From Myxocyprinus asiaticus (Eukaryota; Chordata; Actinopteri; Cypriniformes; Catostomidae), in the NCBI RefSeq assembly GCF_019703515.2, contig NC_059347.1, positions 23,217,001 to 23,281,000 of the forward strand: a stretch of DNA of 64,000 bases. Reading direction: 5' to 3'. Each line of letters starts with the position of its first letter. Position 1 is the first letter of the stretch. The notes below the pieces were generated by a model, which was given only the letters and a program-made list of their open reading frames with translations, was not told the DNA's origin and ran no database searches. Shown here piece by piece: positions 47,008 through 59,629 of the stretch. A program made the position numbers and the translations under genes.

Positions 47008-47539
47008 TCTGTACAACAGTAAAGAGAAGACTCAGGGGTGCAGGACTTATGGGAAGAATTGCAAAGAAAAAGCCACTTTTGAAACAGAAAAACAAAAAGA
47101 AATGATTAGAGTGTGCAAAGAAACACAGACATTGGACAACAGATAATTGGAAAAGAGTGTTATGGATCTTAACCCCATTAAGCTTTTGTGGGATCAGCTA
47201 GACTGTAAGGTGCGTGAGAAGTGCCCGACAAGACAGCAACATCTATGCTACAGGAAGTGTGGGGTGAAATGCCACCTGAGTATCTGGACAAACTGACAGC
47301 TAGAATGCCAAGGATCTGCAAAGCTGTCATTGCTGCACGTGGATGATTTTTTGATGAAAAATCTTTTAAGTAGTTTAAGAAGTTGTGAAAAAAAATTCAA
47401 ATTGTAATAGTAATTTTTCATGTTATTAATGTCCTGACTATACATTGTGATCAGTTGAATGCCACTTTGGTGAATAAAAGTACCAATTTCCTTCCATAAG
47501 AGCAAAATCTGAACAGTATTCCAAACTTTTGGCTGCCAA

Positions 47540-47543
<4 letters not shown>
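47008..47543 (+). mobile_element. Tc1-like element with the catalytic core deleted, copy 2 (5' truncated)
   Basis: It starts in the middle of the transposase ('ctgtacaacagtaaagagaag') and shows the same join 'agtgttatggatcttaaccc' seen in copy 1 at about 44621. It then continues through 'cattaagcttttgtgggatc' to an intact 3' end: 'gatcagttgaatgccacttt', 'aagtaccaatttccttcc' and 'aaacttttggctgccaatgtg'. Its 3' end is the inverted counterpart of the left end of copy 1. It abuts a (TG)n/(TA)n array. Confidence 0.85.

Positions 47544-47553
<10 letters not shown>

Positions 47554-47630
<77 letters not shown>
47554..47630. repeat. (TA)n array
   Basis: A 77-bp uninterrupted TA array preceded by a short (TG)n, at the outer end of Tc1 copy 2. 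Confidence 0.95.
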
Positions 47631-47632
<2 letters not shown>

Positions 47633-50284
47633 GACAGCTAAAATAATATACTTCTACGTTCCAAACTGGCAAATGTGGGTTTGGATTCGTATTGGTAGCT
47701 GAAATCATTATATATTATTAGAATTATTTTATAAAACATAATATATATAAAAATATTTAATAAGCAAACAAAGCGGCTGGGGTTGTTTAGGACTTTGTGA
47801 ATGTTGGGTATTACAATGCTAAAATCTGCTCGATGCAGCCTTAGTTAGCGGGCAAGGTAAAGACAATACTCAGTGTGTTTAAAGCACTTCCTTCTCGGTT
47901 GTTTTGAAATAGGATTCCTTTCACTACTTGTAATACATCTTTGTGTTTTATATTTACTTTAAAAAGATGTTTGGGGTGGATGTTCTCCGAGCCCTGCTTA
48001 GAATATGAAAGCAGCTGCCTCCTTTGGTCTAAACTCATCTGTTCTTTAAATAAAGTGAATGATGCGGTCCAAAAATGTCAAGGTGCTTTTTTAAATAAGT
48101 TAGCAGGTACTGTGCTCGGATGCAAAAAACTATCTTATATTAGTTGTGACTAATTTAAAGATGGGTTATGATTTTGTCTGTTGGCATGTATATATATATA
48201 TAATGAGTGCCAAGCATGCACTTTGCTGTGTTTCAGTATGCAAACACACAAGATGTTTTTTCCACATCCATGAGTCTAATAATCATATATGCATTGATAC
48301 ACCAACACTAAAGGCACAGAGAAATAATTCGCATTTGGCCATATCTCTGATCAAAACAGCAGTGCCCACTGGCCCGGGAGGTGTATGGGCTGTCTAAGCC
48401 TGGTCTGTGTGCGGATCTTAATGTCAGAAAGAAAGGGACCATGGGGCAGTTAGCACAGAGAGCTGGCAGAGGAGCAGACATTAGCTCCAGGCATCTTGCA
48501 TGCGTTTGATAACACTGCCTCTATGTGAGCCTGCCTCAGTTTTTTGTTTTGTTTTTTTTTTTTTGTGTTGGAGCTCAAACATAACTGTCTGCATCTAATC
48601 TTCCTCCTCTTTTTATCATAAATTCCACTTGTCTGATTTTCTGGTGGCCTTTTGCCCCACATCTCACCTTTTTTTCACTTCTTTATGTTTTTCCTGCATG
48701 TTTGCATCTAAAGTGAAATGTGCATGCTATGCTGACCTGTGCAGATAGGTGGCAGTCTTTTCTTGGACTGGGACAGGTTTTTTTTTTTTTTTTTCACACA
48801 TTCTCTTTCCCTCAGCTTGTTCACATTGTATCTTAGTGCTGCAAATTAACCTGTCACTTCATCATTTGACAAGATCTTCATTTTTATTCATTAGGACCTG
48901 TGTTGGGCCTGAGTGAGTCTGAGGTCATTTGCTTCCACTTTCTCTTTCTTCTTTCACCGTTTTGACGTTGTTATTCTTCCCTTCCATCTCTCTTGCTTTC
49001 CGTTCCCTTTTTTCCTCTCTCACTAGTGGGATACTGTGGTGGCATTAGCCCATGTTAGGTTTGTGCCCTATGTGGCTGCCCCCAAGAGCAGGAGGATGTT
49101 AAGGTACTAAAGAGCTGGTAAGCTGACTGTGATGAAAAGATGAATGACTGAATAAGTAAGCAGGGCCTCAGCCATGTTTGCTCAGATCAAGAGGAGATTT
49201 CACAGTTTTATAGCTCCAGCGTTTGAGAAAACCTCTGAAATAAAACAACATTGCTGTGTTTGGGAACAGGGTGGATAGATGCTACACTGGATTCTCTCAT
49301 TCTTTCTCTTTCTCCTGTATGCATAGCTGCTTCTAGTGTCATTTTGATTTGGCCCACTAAATCAAACAGGACAGTATAAGGAAAAATACTGTCAATTTAG
49401 TTCTACAGTAAAAGGAATGTTTGGGACTCAATTGAAGTTTAGATTTATCGACAGCATCTGTGGCATGCTGTTGATTTCCATAGATGATAATTTGACTTGT
49501 GCCTCAGTTTGTACAATACAATCAAAAATCATGTCTAGAGCAATGTACTTAAAATGGACTTACAATATGATACACACTCTCTCTACATTATACGTGTTCA
49601 CATAAATCTAGTGTCATAAAATGTCTTACAAACATTGTTAAATTGTATCCAGTTTTTTAACTCCTGTCATGCCTATGTAAAGCCAAAAAGCCTTATAACG
49701 GCGCATGCTACATTCAAGGATACCATGGACTGTTTACGTAGAGACAAATCCACCCATTGAAATTATGGTGGCTATGAATAACTAGAAGTTTAGCTGCCTA
49801 GAACAGTAGTTCCACTGCTAAAAGGATGATAAGATGACTTTACAGCTAAAATAACACATTTTATTTGGATAAATACATGTAAGTGCATTTCTGGAATGCC
49901 TTGCCACATATAATTCCTTTTTAAGTGCTCTACTGTAAAGGTGATTTTTGTTTGTTTTTACAAACTGAAGGAGGAGTCAAAATTATTATTATTATTATAT
50001 TTTTTTAAACATGGACATTCTTTTACATTAAACGTTCCTTCGTTTCACTGTGTTGATTAAGTTCACTGAATTGCTATTTTTACTTGTTGGATTGGTTGTC
50101 TTTTAGAAGTGTTGGTTTACAGAAGGCAGGTTGTTTCACTTTGTATATAAACAATGTAGGAAAAGCTTGTGCTTTGCGAGGAGAGTTGGACCGTGCCTGG
50201 GTTTAGATTCCTACTCCAAACACATCCAGAGGTATGGAAACCCTGACTAGCAATAACACATTTTTAAAAAAGGCAACTTATATA
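47631..50284. other. Intronic DNA, no gene recognised
   Basis: Contains T-runs at about 48549-48562 and 48779-48794 and a pyrimidine-rich belt at about 48940-49025. Open frames lack domain support. Confidence 0.4.
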
Positions 50285-50915
50285 CACACGATCAACCACA
50301 ACATTAAAACCACCTACCTTATATTATGTAGGTTCCCCTCATGTCACCAAAACAGCACCAACCCGCATCTCAGAATAGAATTCTGAGATGCTATTCTTCT
50401 CAACCACAATTGTACAGAGCGGTTATCTGAGTTACTGTAGCCTTTGTCAGTTTGAACCAGTCTAGCCATTCTCTGTTGACCTCTCTCATCAACAAGGCAT
50501 TTCCATCCACAGAACTGCCGCTCACTGGATGTTTTTTTTTTTTTTTTTTTTTTTTTGGCACCATTCTGAGTAAATTCTAGAGACTGTTGTGTGTGAAAAT
50601 CCCAGGAGATCAGCTGTTACAGAAATATTCAAACCAGCCCATCTGGCACCAACAATCATGCCACGGTCCAAATCACTGTGATCAATTTTTTTCCCCATTC
50701 TTATGGTTGATGTGAACATTAACTGAAGCTCCTGACCTCTATCTGCATGATTTTATTTACTGCACTGCTGCCACACGACTGGCTAATCAGATAATCGCAT
50801 GGATGATTGTGGTGAGAAGAATAGCATCTCAGAATGCTATTGGTGGTGTTTTGGCAGCACGAGGGGGACCTACACAATATTAGGCAGCTGGTTTTAATAT
50901 TGTGGCTGATCAGTG
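50285..50915 (-). mobile_element. Tc1-like MITE with GATCAGCCACAATATTAAAACC ends
   Basis: The left end 'cgatcaaccacaacattaaa' and the right end 'ttttaatattgtggctgatc' are inverted repeats. The inner subterminal parts ('cagaatagaattctgagatgc' and 'gaatagcatctcagaatgc') are also complementary. TA flanks both sides. The - strand frame 50719-50522 has MGKKIDHSDLDRGMIVGARW followed by AGLNISVTADLLGFSHTTVS, a Tc1-type helix-turn-helix. The rest of the transposase is absent. The unit is about 631 bp and non-autonomous. Confidence 0.83.
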
Positions 50916-52789
50916 TATATATAAATAGAATTGAGACAAAATCAAGACTTGTAACATCTAGCCACTGAAATGAGATTTGGAATGAGATTTTAGAAAGAAA
51001 AAAAAGCAAACAACAAAAAAACTGTATTTCATTTCTTCTTTGTCTTTCACATTATTCTACTGTTTGAGGAGTCCTGAAGGCAGTAATAGTTTCGTTTTCG
51101 GTGTTTCCTCTATCCTCCCTCCTATCTCTGCTTCTCTGGACACTGAACAAAAATAGCATGTGAAATATTTAAGTCTTACCGTGCAGCAGAGGCGAATAAT
51201 AACCAATTCTATGGACTATTACTGGACACCTGGAGTCCTAGACCGCCTTTGCTTCTTTTCACCTCTCTTCAAAAAGAACTGTTTGCAGCAAATGTTAGCA
51301 AACCCACCCCAGTATACCTTCCTAAGCAGATTACCAGTAATTGTATGTGTATATGTGTTGGAAAAGAAGGGAGGTTGGGATAGAGGGATGGTTAATTCTT
51401 TGAGTAAGATGGAGATCCCTGCTGGGTGTTTTGTCGTGCCCCAGAGATCTGTGCTTGGAGGTTGGGTCCTGTGAAGGGGCCCCAGCCATTGGGGCAGGCA
51501 GCATGCTGAGACATGGTTTGATCTTAGCTGTGGCAGTTCTGTTTTCGATCAGAAATCTGGAGCCCCATGCACTCCGCATTTACTGCATTAGAGTGCAGGA
51601 TCTTGATATTATGAAAATGAGCTGGGTTCTCAATGCGTCATTTTGTGTTTGAGCAGGTTGAAGGAATTACAGGTTAATGTATTTGTATTAATAAACATTT
51701 CTATAGGTGGATTCTGAGGTTTACCAGAGCAGATAATTCGCGGCAGTAGGGATGTAGACAGTTAAAAGATATTTCAGTCAAAAATGAAAATGCTGTCATC
51801 ATTTTGGGAACACTCATGTCATTACAAAATGGAACACAGAAGGAGATGTTGTCACCATTCACTTTCTTTGTATGAAAAAAAAAAAAAGATGAAATTAAAG
51901 TGAATGGTTACTACGATCAACATACCTAACATATTCTTTTATTTATTATGGTTACAGGATAGTGGTTATTTATGATATTTATTATTAGGGTCACTGATCT
52001 GTGATCCAAAAAAAAAAAAAAAAAAGAAGTTTTATTTGTTAAAATAGTGCTTTGGCAGGAGGATGAATGGAATTATAGAGTTAATACATTTGCTGTGTTC
52101 TTAGTGTTATTTTAGGTCATGTCTTTTATTTTGAAGCAGGCAACCAAAAAGAGAATAATCATGATTATACTGATCAGCCTTTTCCCCCTTCCTTGAGAAA
52201 ATTTTTTCACTGGATGATGAGCTAGCCTGACCCTGACAAGATGAGCTGTGAAACTGACAGTTCTTGCAGGAAGTAGCTGATTCAACTTTTCAGCTATTTC
52301 TCTTTCGTCCTCTGAAGCTGCTAGTTTGGACAGTCATGCATCAGACACTTGAAGATCATCTTGCACAACAACAACATAGAGTTTTGTTTAATCACCTGAA
52401 TGCAATGCCCTTAAATTTATTTTACATTTTCACTCGTTGCACAGGTTCATTAGTATTGTCTTTCTTTGTTCCCTGCATTTTGTTCTCTATCAGCAGACTG
52501 GTGCAGTTTGGAAAAATGGATTCTATAAAACGGAGAGTATATACTCTATCTGATTGGATGAGCCAAGTTCCAAGTCATCTTAAAGTAGCCAATATATGCA
52601 CACCTGTGAACACTCAATATTAATGCTCAAAGTCTACACATATAATTTTTTCTTGGAATTTTTTTTATCATGATTTCTTTCTCTAATAAATGTTAATTAT
52701 TCATTGATGATTTGTAAATGTTTTCCCCAAATTATAGCAAGTGCAAACAAGTTTGTGTGTGTGGTTGTTAGTACAGTGTGTGTGTGTGT
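50916..52789. other. Intronic DNA with a MITE fragment
   Basis: At about 51765-51890, 'cagtcaaaaatgaaaatgctg', 'tcatcattttgggaacactc' and 'ggaacacagaaggag' match parts of the GGAATAGTTCACCC-type MITE; no inverted partner is present. Otherwise AT-rich with A-runs (51877-51889 and 52008-52024). The frame at 52264-52623 has no recognised domain. Confidence 0.5.
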
Positions 52790-55150
52790 CCACTGCTCTT
52801 TAATAGATGTGCTGGACTGAATGCAGCCTCACAGCTCGCTCTCTCATAATGGCCAGTGTGGAGTCTTTAGCGCGGCTGAATCCGAAGCCTTTGCTGCTGG
52901 ATAATTGCACTCCCAGCCTCTTTGCCTCTCCTTTCGCAGCTGAAAACCAAGCTCATTGCAGCTCATAAAGAATCCCCCTGCTGAAGAAGAGAGAGAAAGA
53001 GGGGGGAGAAAGGGAAAAAAAGAGATCCCAAGTTGTCCTTGTGCATAAAAGTAGATTCTGCACTTCAACACCTTTTCAAATTAATATTTGTGATGGGTCT
53101 ATTCTGCGGCCGAGGTTTCTGTTCTGTGGCCTTTGTTCCTGCGTTTGATGTAATGGAAGAGAGGACAAAAGGGAGATGGAAGAGAGAGGGAAAATGGTAG
53201 TGAAGTGGGTTTAAGGGGCTGCTTCTGTGAGGGCTGAAAGGAGAGTGGTGTGAATGGAGGCTGGGAGTGTTTAGGCCCATGCCTGAGCTGTAAACAGACA
53301 GGTCTGCAACAAAGGTGTGCCACAAATGAGCACATGCTCGCGGCCGAATCTAAAACCAACCCCCACCCCTCCTCTGCATGTCGACCGCTACTTGCAACTA
53401 TCTCCTCAAGACATCTGGCCAGTCATGGATGTGTCCCCCCCACCCCCCGATTGGAAACATTCAGAGACCCAAATTGGGCTTTCTCGTTCCTCCGGTGTCC
53501 CCTCCCCTCATTTTGCAGCCATAGTGGAATACCCTCTTCTTCTACAATCTCTCCTTCTTTTTCGTCTTTCTGACTAGGCCCCAGTGCTTGGGCGGTTAAA
53601 CTCTTTTGTTTGGTTAATTGTGGTGAGTATAATATACTAGTCTCTCGGAGGTCCGCTTGAGACAATTAGAAAATCGCCAGCTTTTAATGAGACAGCACCC
53701 AAGTAACCCCCCCCCCCCCCCCCCCCGTCCCTTCCTCAGTGGCCCTCTCGCTCATTCCCCCCCCCCCCCCCCCCCTTTTTTGTTCGGGGGCGATTGGGGG
53801 ACGTGGTGGAAAAGGGGATCGCCTGCAAGTCGGGCTTCCCTCTGAGTAATCAGGCTGGGGGAAAAAAAGAGTGAAAAAATAGACAAGAATAAAATAGGGG
53901 TATTTTGTCTTCAATCAAACTCTCATGGGCAACTCCCCTGTTTCTGAAAAGCAGTGCAAGGCTTGCGTTTGATCGCTTTAGAGCACGGCTGTGTCTGGGA
54001 ATGGCCAGGTAATGAGCAGCCATTATCTTCAGCTCAGGGAGCGAGACGTCCACTTTACATTGTCTTTCCTGTAAGCAAGAGGGATGGCCGTAGGGCCCAA
54101 AATGATGGAACACACCAGGGGTCCATCCCTCCCCCCTTCCCCCTCAACAAATGGGGAAATTGTGTGTAATTTTTTTTTTTTTTTAAATGGACGATATTAA
54201 TAAGTGATTCATTACATTTTTGCTCCCTCTCTTTCCCTCATTAATTAATAACCCCACTTCATGTCATCAAGTGTTTCTAATTCACAGGTCCCAATCTACA
54301 TTTGTATAAAGTTGTGAAGGGTAGGGTTTCTGTCTTTTTTTTCCATTGTCCCTCTCTTCTTGTCTGTCATTCTTTCGACCTCCCTTTTTTCTTGGGCGCT
54401 AATCACACTGTTACGACAAAGACGGGCTCCATTATTGCATCTGTGGCCAAGAAGAAAGGAAATGAAAGAGAGACAGGGGTTGGCCATCGCCTGACACAGG
54501 ACAATTAATCTTCCCGTAAAGCGTTGTCAGGCGGCTAAAACGGACACAAATGGATGGCCAGCATTAACCGGGGGAGTGTAGGTAGGGATTTAACAAGCGT
54601 TTACGAGAGTCCATTTTCCCGCTAATGAAGAGGGGAATAAGTGACCCACCGCACCGGCAACGTACACTTAAAGCGCTGTCCTCTTTCATTGCCCAGAGAT
54701 GGACGGAGAGCGTTTCTGTCAGCCTGAGCAAGATCTTAAGGCCTTGGTCCTGCCCTGGCTGAGCTGAGATCGCACAGCCTGCCCTCACACGATGGCCTCG
54801 TGGTCTGCCTCTGCCTGGCCTGCCAATTTAATTAAAGCATTGCAGAGTCTAGTCGCTGCAGCCAAAGAAGCTGTCCTGCCCTCCAAAAGAGCTTGTTTAT
54901 TTAGAGCTGATGAATTCTTTGGCAAGTAAGCCACGCTGAACTTTTAATGAGCCTTCCCGTACTGAGCCAGCGGAGAATGAAAGCAAGAAGCCTGGTCAGA
55001 GGGTTGACCTGGAATGGCATTGATTATTGGCAGTACTGTGAGAGAGGCATCCATGTGTTTAGATCTGAAAGAGGAAGAGGAGAGTTGAAGATGAAAAAGC
55101 TGCCTGAAGTGTGTGTTGTTAACTTACTGGCTAAGCATCATGGGGGCTGA
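52790..55150. promoter_or_regulatory. Large repeat-poor block, candidate enhancer cluster
   Basis: About 2.3 kb with almost no transposon sequence and higher GC than its flanks. It has many homeodomain-type TAAT/ATTA cores: 'tggataattgcactcccagc' (about 52900), 'ttaattaataacccc' (about 54241), 'gacaattaatcttcccg' (about 54500), 'ccaatttaattaaagc' (about 54822) and 'cttttaatgagccttcccg' (about 54941). The long ORFs on both strands have no domain, splice logic or shared frame, so coding is unlikely. FAM172A introns and the neighbouring NR2F1 desert are known in tetrapods for conserved noncoding elements. A regulatory role here is inference. Confidence 0.45.
53707..53775. repeat. Two poly-C runs
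   Basis: A run of 20 C (53707-53726) and one of 19 C (53757-53775) are separated by 30 bp of pyrimidine-rich DNA. The opposite strand is G-rich and could form G-quadruplexes. A 6-C run occurs upstream at 53436-53441. Confidence 0.95.
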
Positions 55151-56383
55151 TCTTGGTCTATGTTTTAGGTCTAGCAGAAAATTATTTTGATTCATTCTTC
55201 TATTTGTAGTAAAAAAAAAAAAAAAACAATTGTACAGTAATGCACTTATAATCAAAATCTATTGACCTTATGTGCCAGAAAAACTAGCATGCAGCCATCT
55301 TGAAAATGTTGTCTTTGAACTTCCGGTCCAGTGGTTGCTATATAGATCTCTATGGTGTATATATTCCATATACACTGGGTGTAAATATACACAATGGGGT
55401 GACAAATAATTTTTAAATAGTACAAATGTAATTTTTTTATGAACTTGCCTGTGAAATAATACGAGCTGTCACTGAAATGTCATGTCAACTACACATTTTA
55501 ACAAATTATTAACAAGTTGAAAGCTAAAAATTAAGAAGAATTACACTTATAACTATTAAACGCTTTTATCATGAAATAGTGCGTTGTGTCAGAGCTGTCC
55601 GTATGTGATCTGCCAGGTCCAATTTACCTCTGTGAGTGTCGGAAAAACGAACATTTACAAAAACATCTTGCTAGCATTTTCAAGTAGTAAAGGGGTGGTG
55701 TAGTCTCACACCATCAACTCTTGCTGAAAATACGTTCTGTGCTCCCACACATATGATCAACTGTTCTCAGTAGCTTTAATACATACTGGAAGGTAAGAGA
55801 CAAAACACTGAAGTGTGGAGCTCTAAAAAGGGATGGGGCTGAATAAGGTCAATAGGGCAATTGCATAGCATTAAAATTATAACGTTTCAAAAGTACAAAC
55901 ATAAAACTTAACCATGTTAGCATGAGACTAGTTTGATAAAATCGCTAATTATCGTTGTCTGTGCAGTTATAACAATGTTGTGACCAAAGAAACCCAGCAA
56001 CATTCACATGACATTCATGTACAGAAGAAGGGATGTAACATAATCTGTAAAGCAGTTTACTTTGACCAAACTGTATGAACAGGAATTAAGTCTGTAAAAA
56101 ATAAATAGAAGTTCATTCAACTAGACAAATAGCCCCACTTCAAAAGGATGATTAAGACAATTTTACAGATGAATTAAACTTTTTTTAAAGAGTAACTCAA
56201 GCGCTTTAACAAACTATGAGCTTCATATTTCTGCTTTTAAACCCTCCTTTAAAATCACCCCATAATCTTCCATTGTAAATGCGAGTTTAAATTTGCTGTA
56301 AACGTATCTACATATGTAATTTAAATGTATAGGGAAAGTGACCCTAATTAGCCTACCCAATGTTTAAAAAAAATAAATAATAA

Positions 56384-56461
<78 letters not shown>

Positions 56462-57364
56462 TCAGAAAGCATATGATAAATGATTTTGTTATTGTCTTTT
56501 TACTTTTTATTTGGAGTTTTCATTCATTGAATTATTGAGTTATTTTAGAAAATGTCTTGTGACTGTCTGACAACAACTGCGTAATTTGCTTCAAAACTTT
56601 GCTGCTTGATAAGTCCTACTAAGATGCATTTTTTTTTCTTCTAGAATACAGTAATTAAACTGGCTGAGAGTTGCTAAGAATTTTAAAACTAAGAGATTAA
56701 TACATTAAATGCAACCTGAAATTATAAATTTTGTTGTATTTGATAGCAATAGTTTACATTTGAAAACATTAATTACATGAACATCTGCAGTTAGTGATGG
56801 TCACAATGACAGATGCTGTATAACAGCAAAAATGAATAAAAATGGCTAATAACCACATTTTATTAAAGATTAGTTTAGAATGCCTCTTGGGCCTAAATTA
56901 AGATTTAATGCTCCATCTGCAGTTGCAATCAATAAATTTCACTTTTATTCAAATGGCCTTGTAAGGAACGTTGCCTTTGACACTTATTGTTCCAAATGAG
57001 TCCTCTCAGCTAGAATCCATTGCACATTAGCAATTAAGACAAGTTACTTGATTTTGCCAGTTAATGACAAAACATAGCATGATTGCTTAATTTGGAGATT
57101 AATCTTTGATTTAATACCCACTTTATTGGAAGGCAATGTAGATATCTATAAGAAAAGTACCAAAACTCAGATTTGGGTAGGCTTAATTAGGTCAGTTTCC
57201 CTAAAATTTATATAGATGTGCTCAATGTTTAAGTAGCTATGGACTGCACTGCAGCTGTATCGCAGCAAATGCGAAACTATTGTTTATAAACCAGACTCAT
57301 CTTAAGAGTGTCTGGGTTGCATTGTATGTTTGTTTATACTGTAAGTGTTGGTCCTTGTTTTGTT
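55151..57364. other. AT-rich intron with a (TA)n array
   Basis: Contains an A-run at about 55211-55226 and a TA array at about 56389-56457. No gene or transposon termini were recognised next to this array, unlike the arrays in the Tc1 cluster. Confidence 0.5.
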
Positions 57365-57856
57365 TGGGAAAAGTCATGGAAGTGTTTCCACAGTCATGGA
57401 AAACTTAAAACTGTGGAAACTTTAAAATCATTGAATTTTAAGATTGTGCTTTCCAGGCCTGAAAAAAAAAATCATGGAAATTACTGTAATAAAATTGTAA
57501 AAGTCATGGAAGTTTCTATAGTGAATATATACTTTTCTTCTTATGCTCTGCTGTAAAATATTGAATCAGCTAGGTACTGCTTTTGTGTAGAGCTTGTGTG
57601 TAAAGTAAAACTTGCTTTCAAGGTACATTGATGTCTGGTCTGTGAGCAAATCATTCTTTTGAATTGGTTCTACTTTATATACAGTATATAAATCGGTGGA
57701 ACAGGTTCAAAAATTGTTCTGGATGATTAATTAGTGAATCATTCTGAATGAATAAAAATTATTACACATTTTTTTTATCCAGCTATCATAAACAAATGGA
57801 AAGGTCATTTCAAATTCAAGAAAATGTATTGGTCAACAAGTGCGGGAAACCTGATT
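57365..57856 (+). repeat. Dispersed repeat, 'gtcatggaa' type, copy 1
   Basis: Contains 'gggaaaagtcatggaagtg', 'gtgctttccaggcctgaaaa', 'tttctatagtgaatata' and, at the right, 'gtattggtcaacaagtgcggg'. The same series of phrases recurs at 59630-59893. It is probably a non-autonomous hAT-like element. Confidence 0.6.
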
Positions 57857-58029
57857 TTAGTATAGCAACATTTTCTGGCTTAATAATGAGACATCTCATG
57901 GTCAGTTTATGGCTGTTGGGAACGTTTGGTTGTTTATAAATGTATGTGTAAAGGTTTCTCATACTAAAGCACAGTATGGACCAAATGTCCATCATTAAAC
58001 CGCCGGCTCTCACTGACCTACGATGTCAC

Positions 58030-58380
58030 ACCTAGTGAAATCATGTATTTGTTAGTGCCAGCGCTGTGCATGTGCAACTCTCAAGGGGTATGGAGCCTAA
58101 GACGAAGCAAACAAGACGTCAATGTTGCATTCGCACCCGCCCACCCCTCACCCCTCCCCTCGCCCGGCACCCAAACAGTTTTAATTATATCTTCTCCCGT
58201 GTAGTGCGCCTCAGTAACCAAGGAGCTGACATTGATGCATGTGCTGATAAATCCACAAACACTGGAAACGAGATTAACAAAGATTTTGAGGAAAGGGTGA
58301 CAGCTAATTTTGCGCAGTGGTCCATGTCTCTTTCAGGAGTGATGTTTTGATAGAGAACCGGCTGAGAATTCAGGTTTCAT
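58030..58380. promoter_or_regulatory. Candidate conserved noncoding block
   Basis: GC-balanced, repeat-poor DNA with 'cagttttaattatatc' and 'gagattaacaaagattttg' (Sox/TCF-like AACAAAG). The + frame 58066-58350 has no recognised domain. Inference only. Confidence 0.25.
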
Positions 58381-59629
58381 ACGGTGGAGTGGGATTAGAT
58401 GGTAATATCAGGAGTTGCGGAGCATATGCACTTTTTAAATTGTTTTGCTGATGTTTTTTTTTTTTCTTTTTTTTTTCTCTTATGTTCCATGCATCACTTT
58501 GCCAAGTAGCCGTTCTTGTGCTTTTTTATATTTGTACTGATGTCAGAGTAATGAATGTGAGTTGTGTAAGTGGGGAGGGTCTGTGTGAAGGTGGTTTTTT
58601 AAAAGATATATGTTTGTTTCTTTTGCAGAAAAGTGATTTGCTTTTAGGTAATCTGCAGGTACTTGGATAGACAAAGAAACATGCAGTAGGGTGAAACAAC
58701 GACTTAGGTTACTGTGTGTGAATCTTTCTCATCAGAGGCCTTAAACAAGTAAATTGTATCTTATCTACAGCTAGATATTTAAGCCAAAGCCCCTCCTCAC
58801 CTCACCCAACATTTGAAAATCTACACACTGCAATTTAAAACAATAATTGTATTATTGTGTACATATTTCCATAGTTTGCTTCCATATGTTAAAATCTAAA
58901 TGTTAAAATACACACAATACATGGTATCCAAATGTTAAATCATAAAAACACTTGTATTTTATGGAATGGCAAAACGCTTGGTGCACATGTTCCATTAATG
59001 TTCGGTTGAAAGCTGATGGAAGCAACTGCGGTAAGCTCTGAATTTTCGGTGTGCGAATGTGAATGAGTATATAAAATGAGGAATATCCAGCTGGTCATTT
59101 GATCTCAGTATGGTGGCCACCATGATAAAAAAAGAGGCCCAGCCTCTTTTATTAGGCTATAGATATCTTTATTTCTTGAGTATATATCATTTTAGCCATA
59201 TTTTTCAAAAGTACTTTGCACTTTTAATTGAGGTATAACAACATATCAAACAAGTACTCAAATATCTACTCACAAAAATTCAATAATATCATTAAGGGTC
59301 CCGTCCCATGACAGTGTCCCAAAATGGATATAAATATGTCTATCCTTCCCCATTGCACTAGCAGTCCAAATAGCACTGATATAGTGACCAATGTGTGTGT
59401 GTGTAACACTGGAACAGTCAGTATTTCTACAAGCATCCTGACTGTGTTCTTTTCTAGTTAAGTACAAATTTACCTCTGAATGAAGCTTCACCTTGAGGGA
59501 ATGAGACATTTTTTTGGTAATTGCATATTCAGTAGCTGACAAGACAGCTTGATTAGGGTGCAGATTTGAGTGTGTTTTACCTTCATTTTTTCAAGTACTG
59601 ACCCTGTACTTTATCCATATCATATTGGG
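58381..59629. other. Intronic DNA, no gene recognised
   Basis: AT-rich, with T-runs around 58457-58478. Nothing further was recognised. Confidence 0.4.

Noticed and set aside
50160..50240. tRNA-like or SINE promoter-like phrase ('cctgggtttagattcctactcc')
   Set aside because: It does not form a complete A-box/B-box pair or a cloverleaf, and no A-rich tail or target duplication follows.
53065..53665. Several overlapping frames of 80-107 codons on both strands
   Set aside because: Low-complexity composition, no domains, and no single preferred strand or frame; better explained as repeat-poor noncoding DNA.
54947..55150. 67-codon frame with a WQYCERGIHVF segment as a possible exon
   Set aside because: No acceptor/donor pair in phase and no match to the remaining FAM172A sequence or any family I know.
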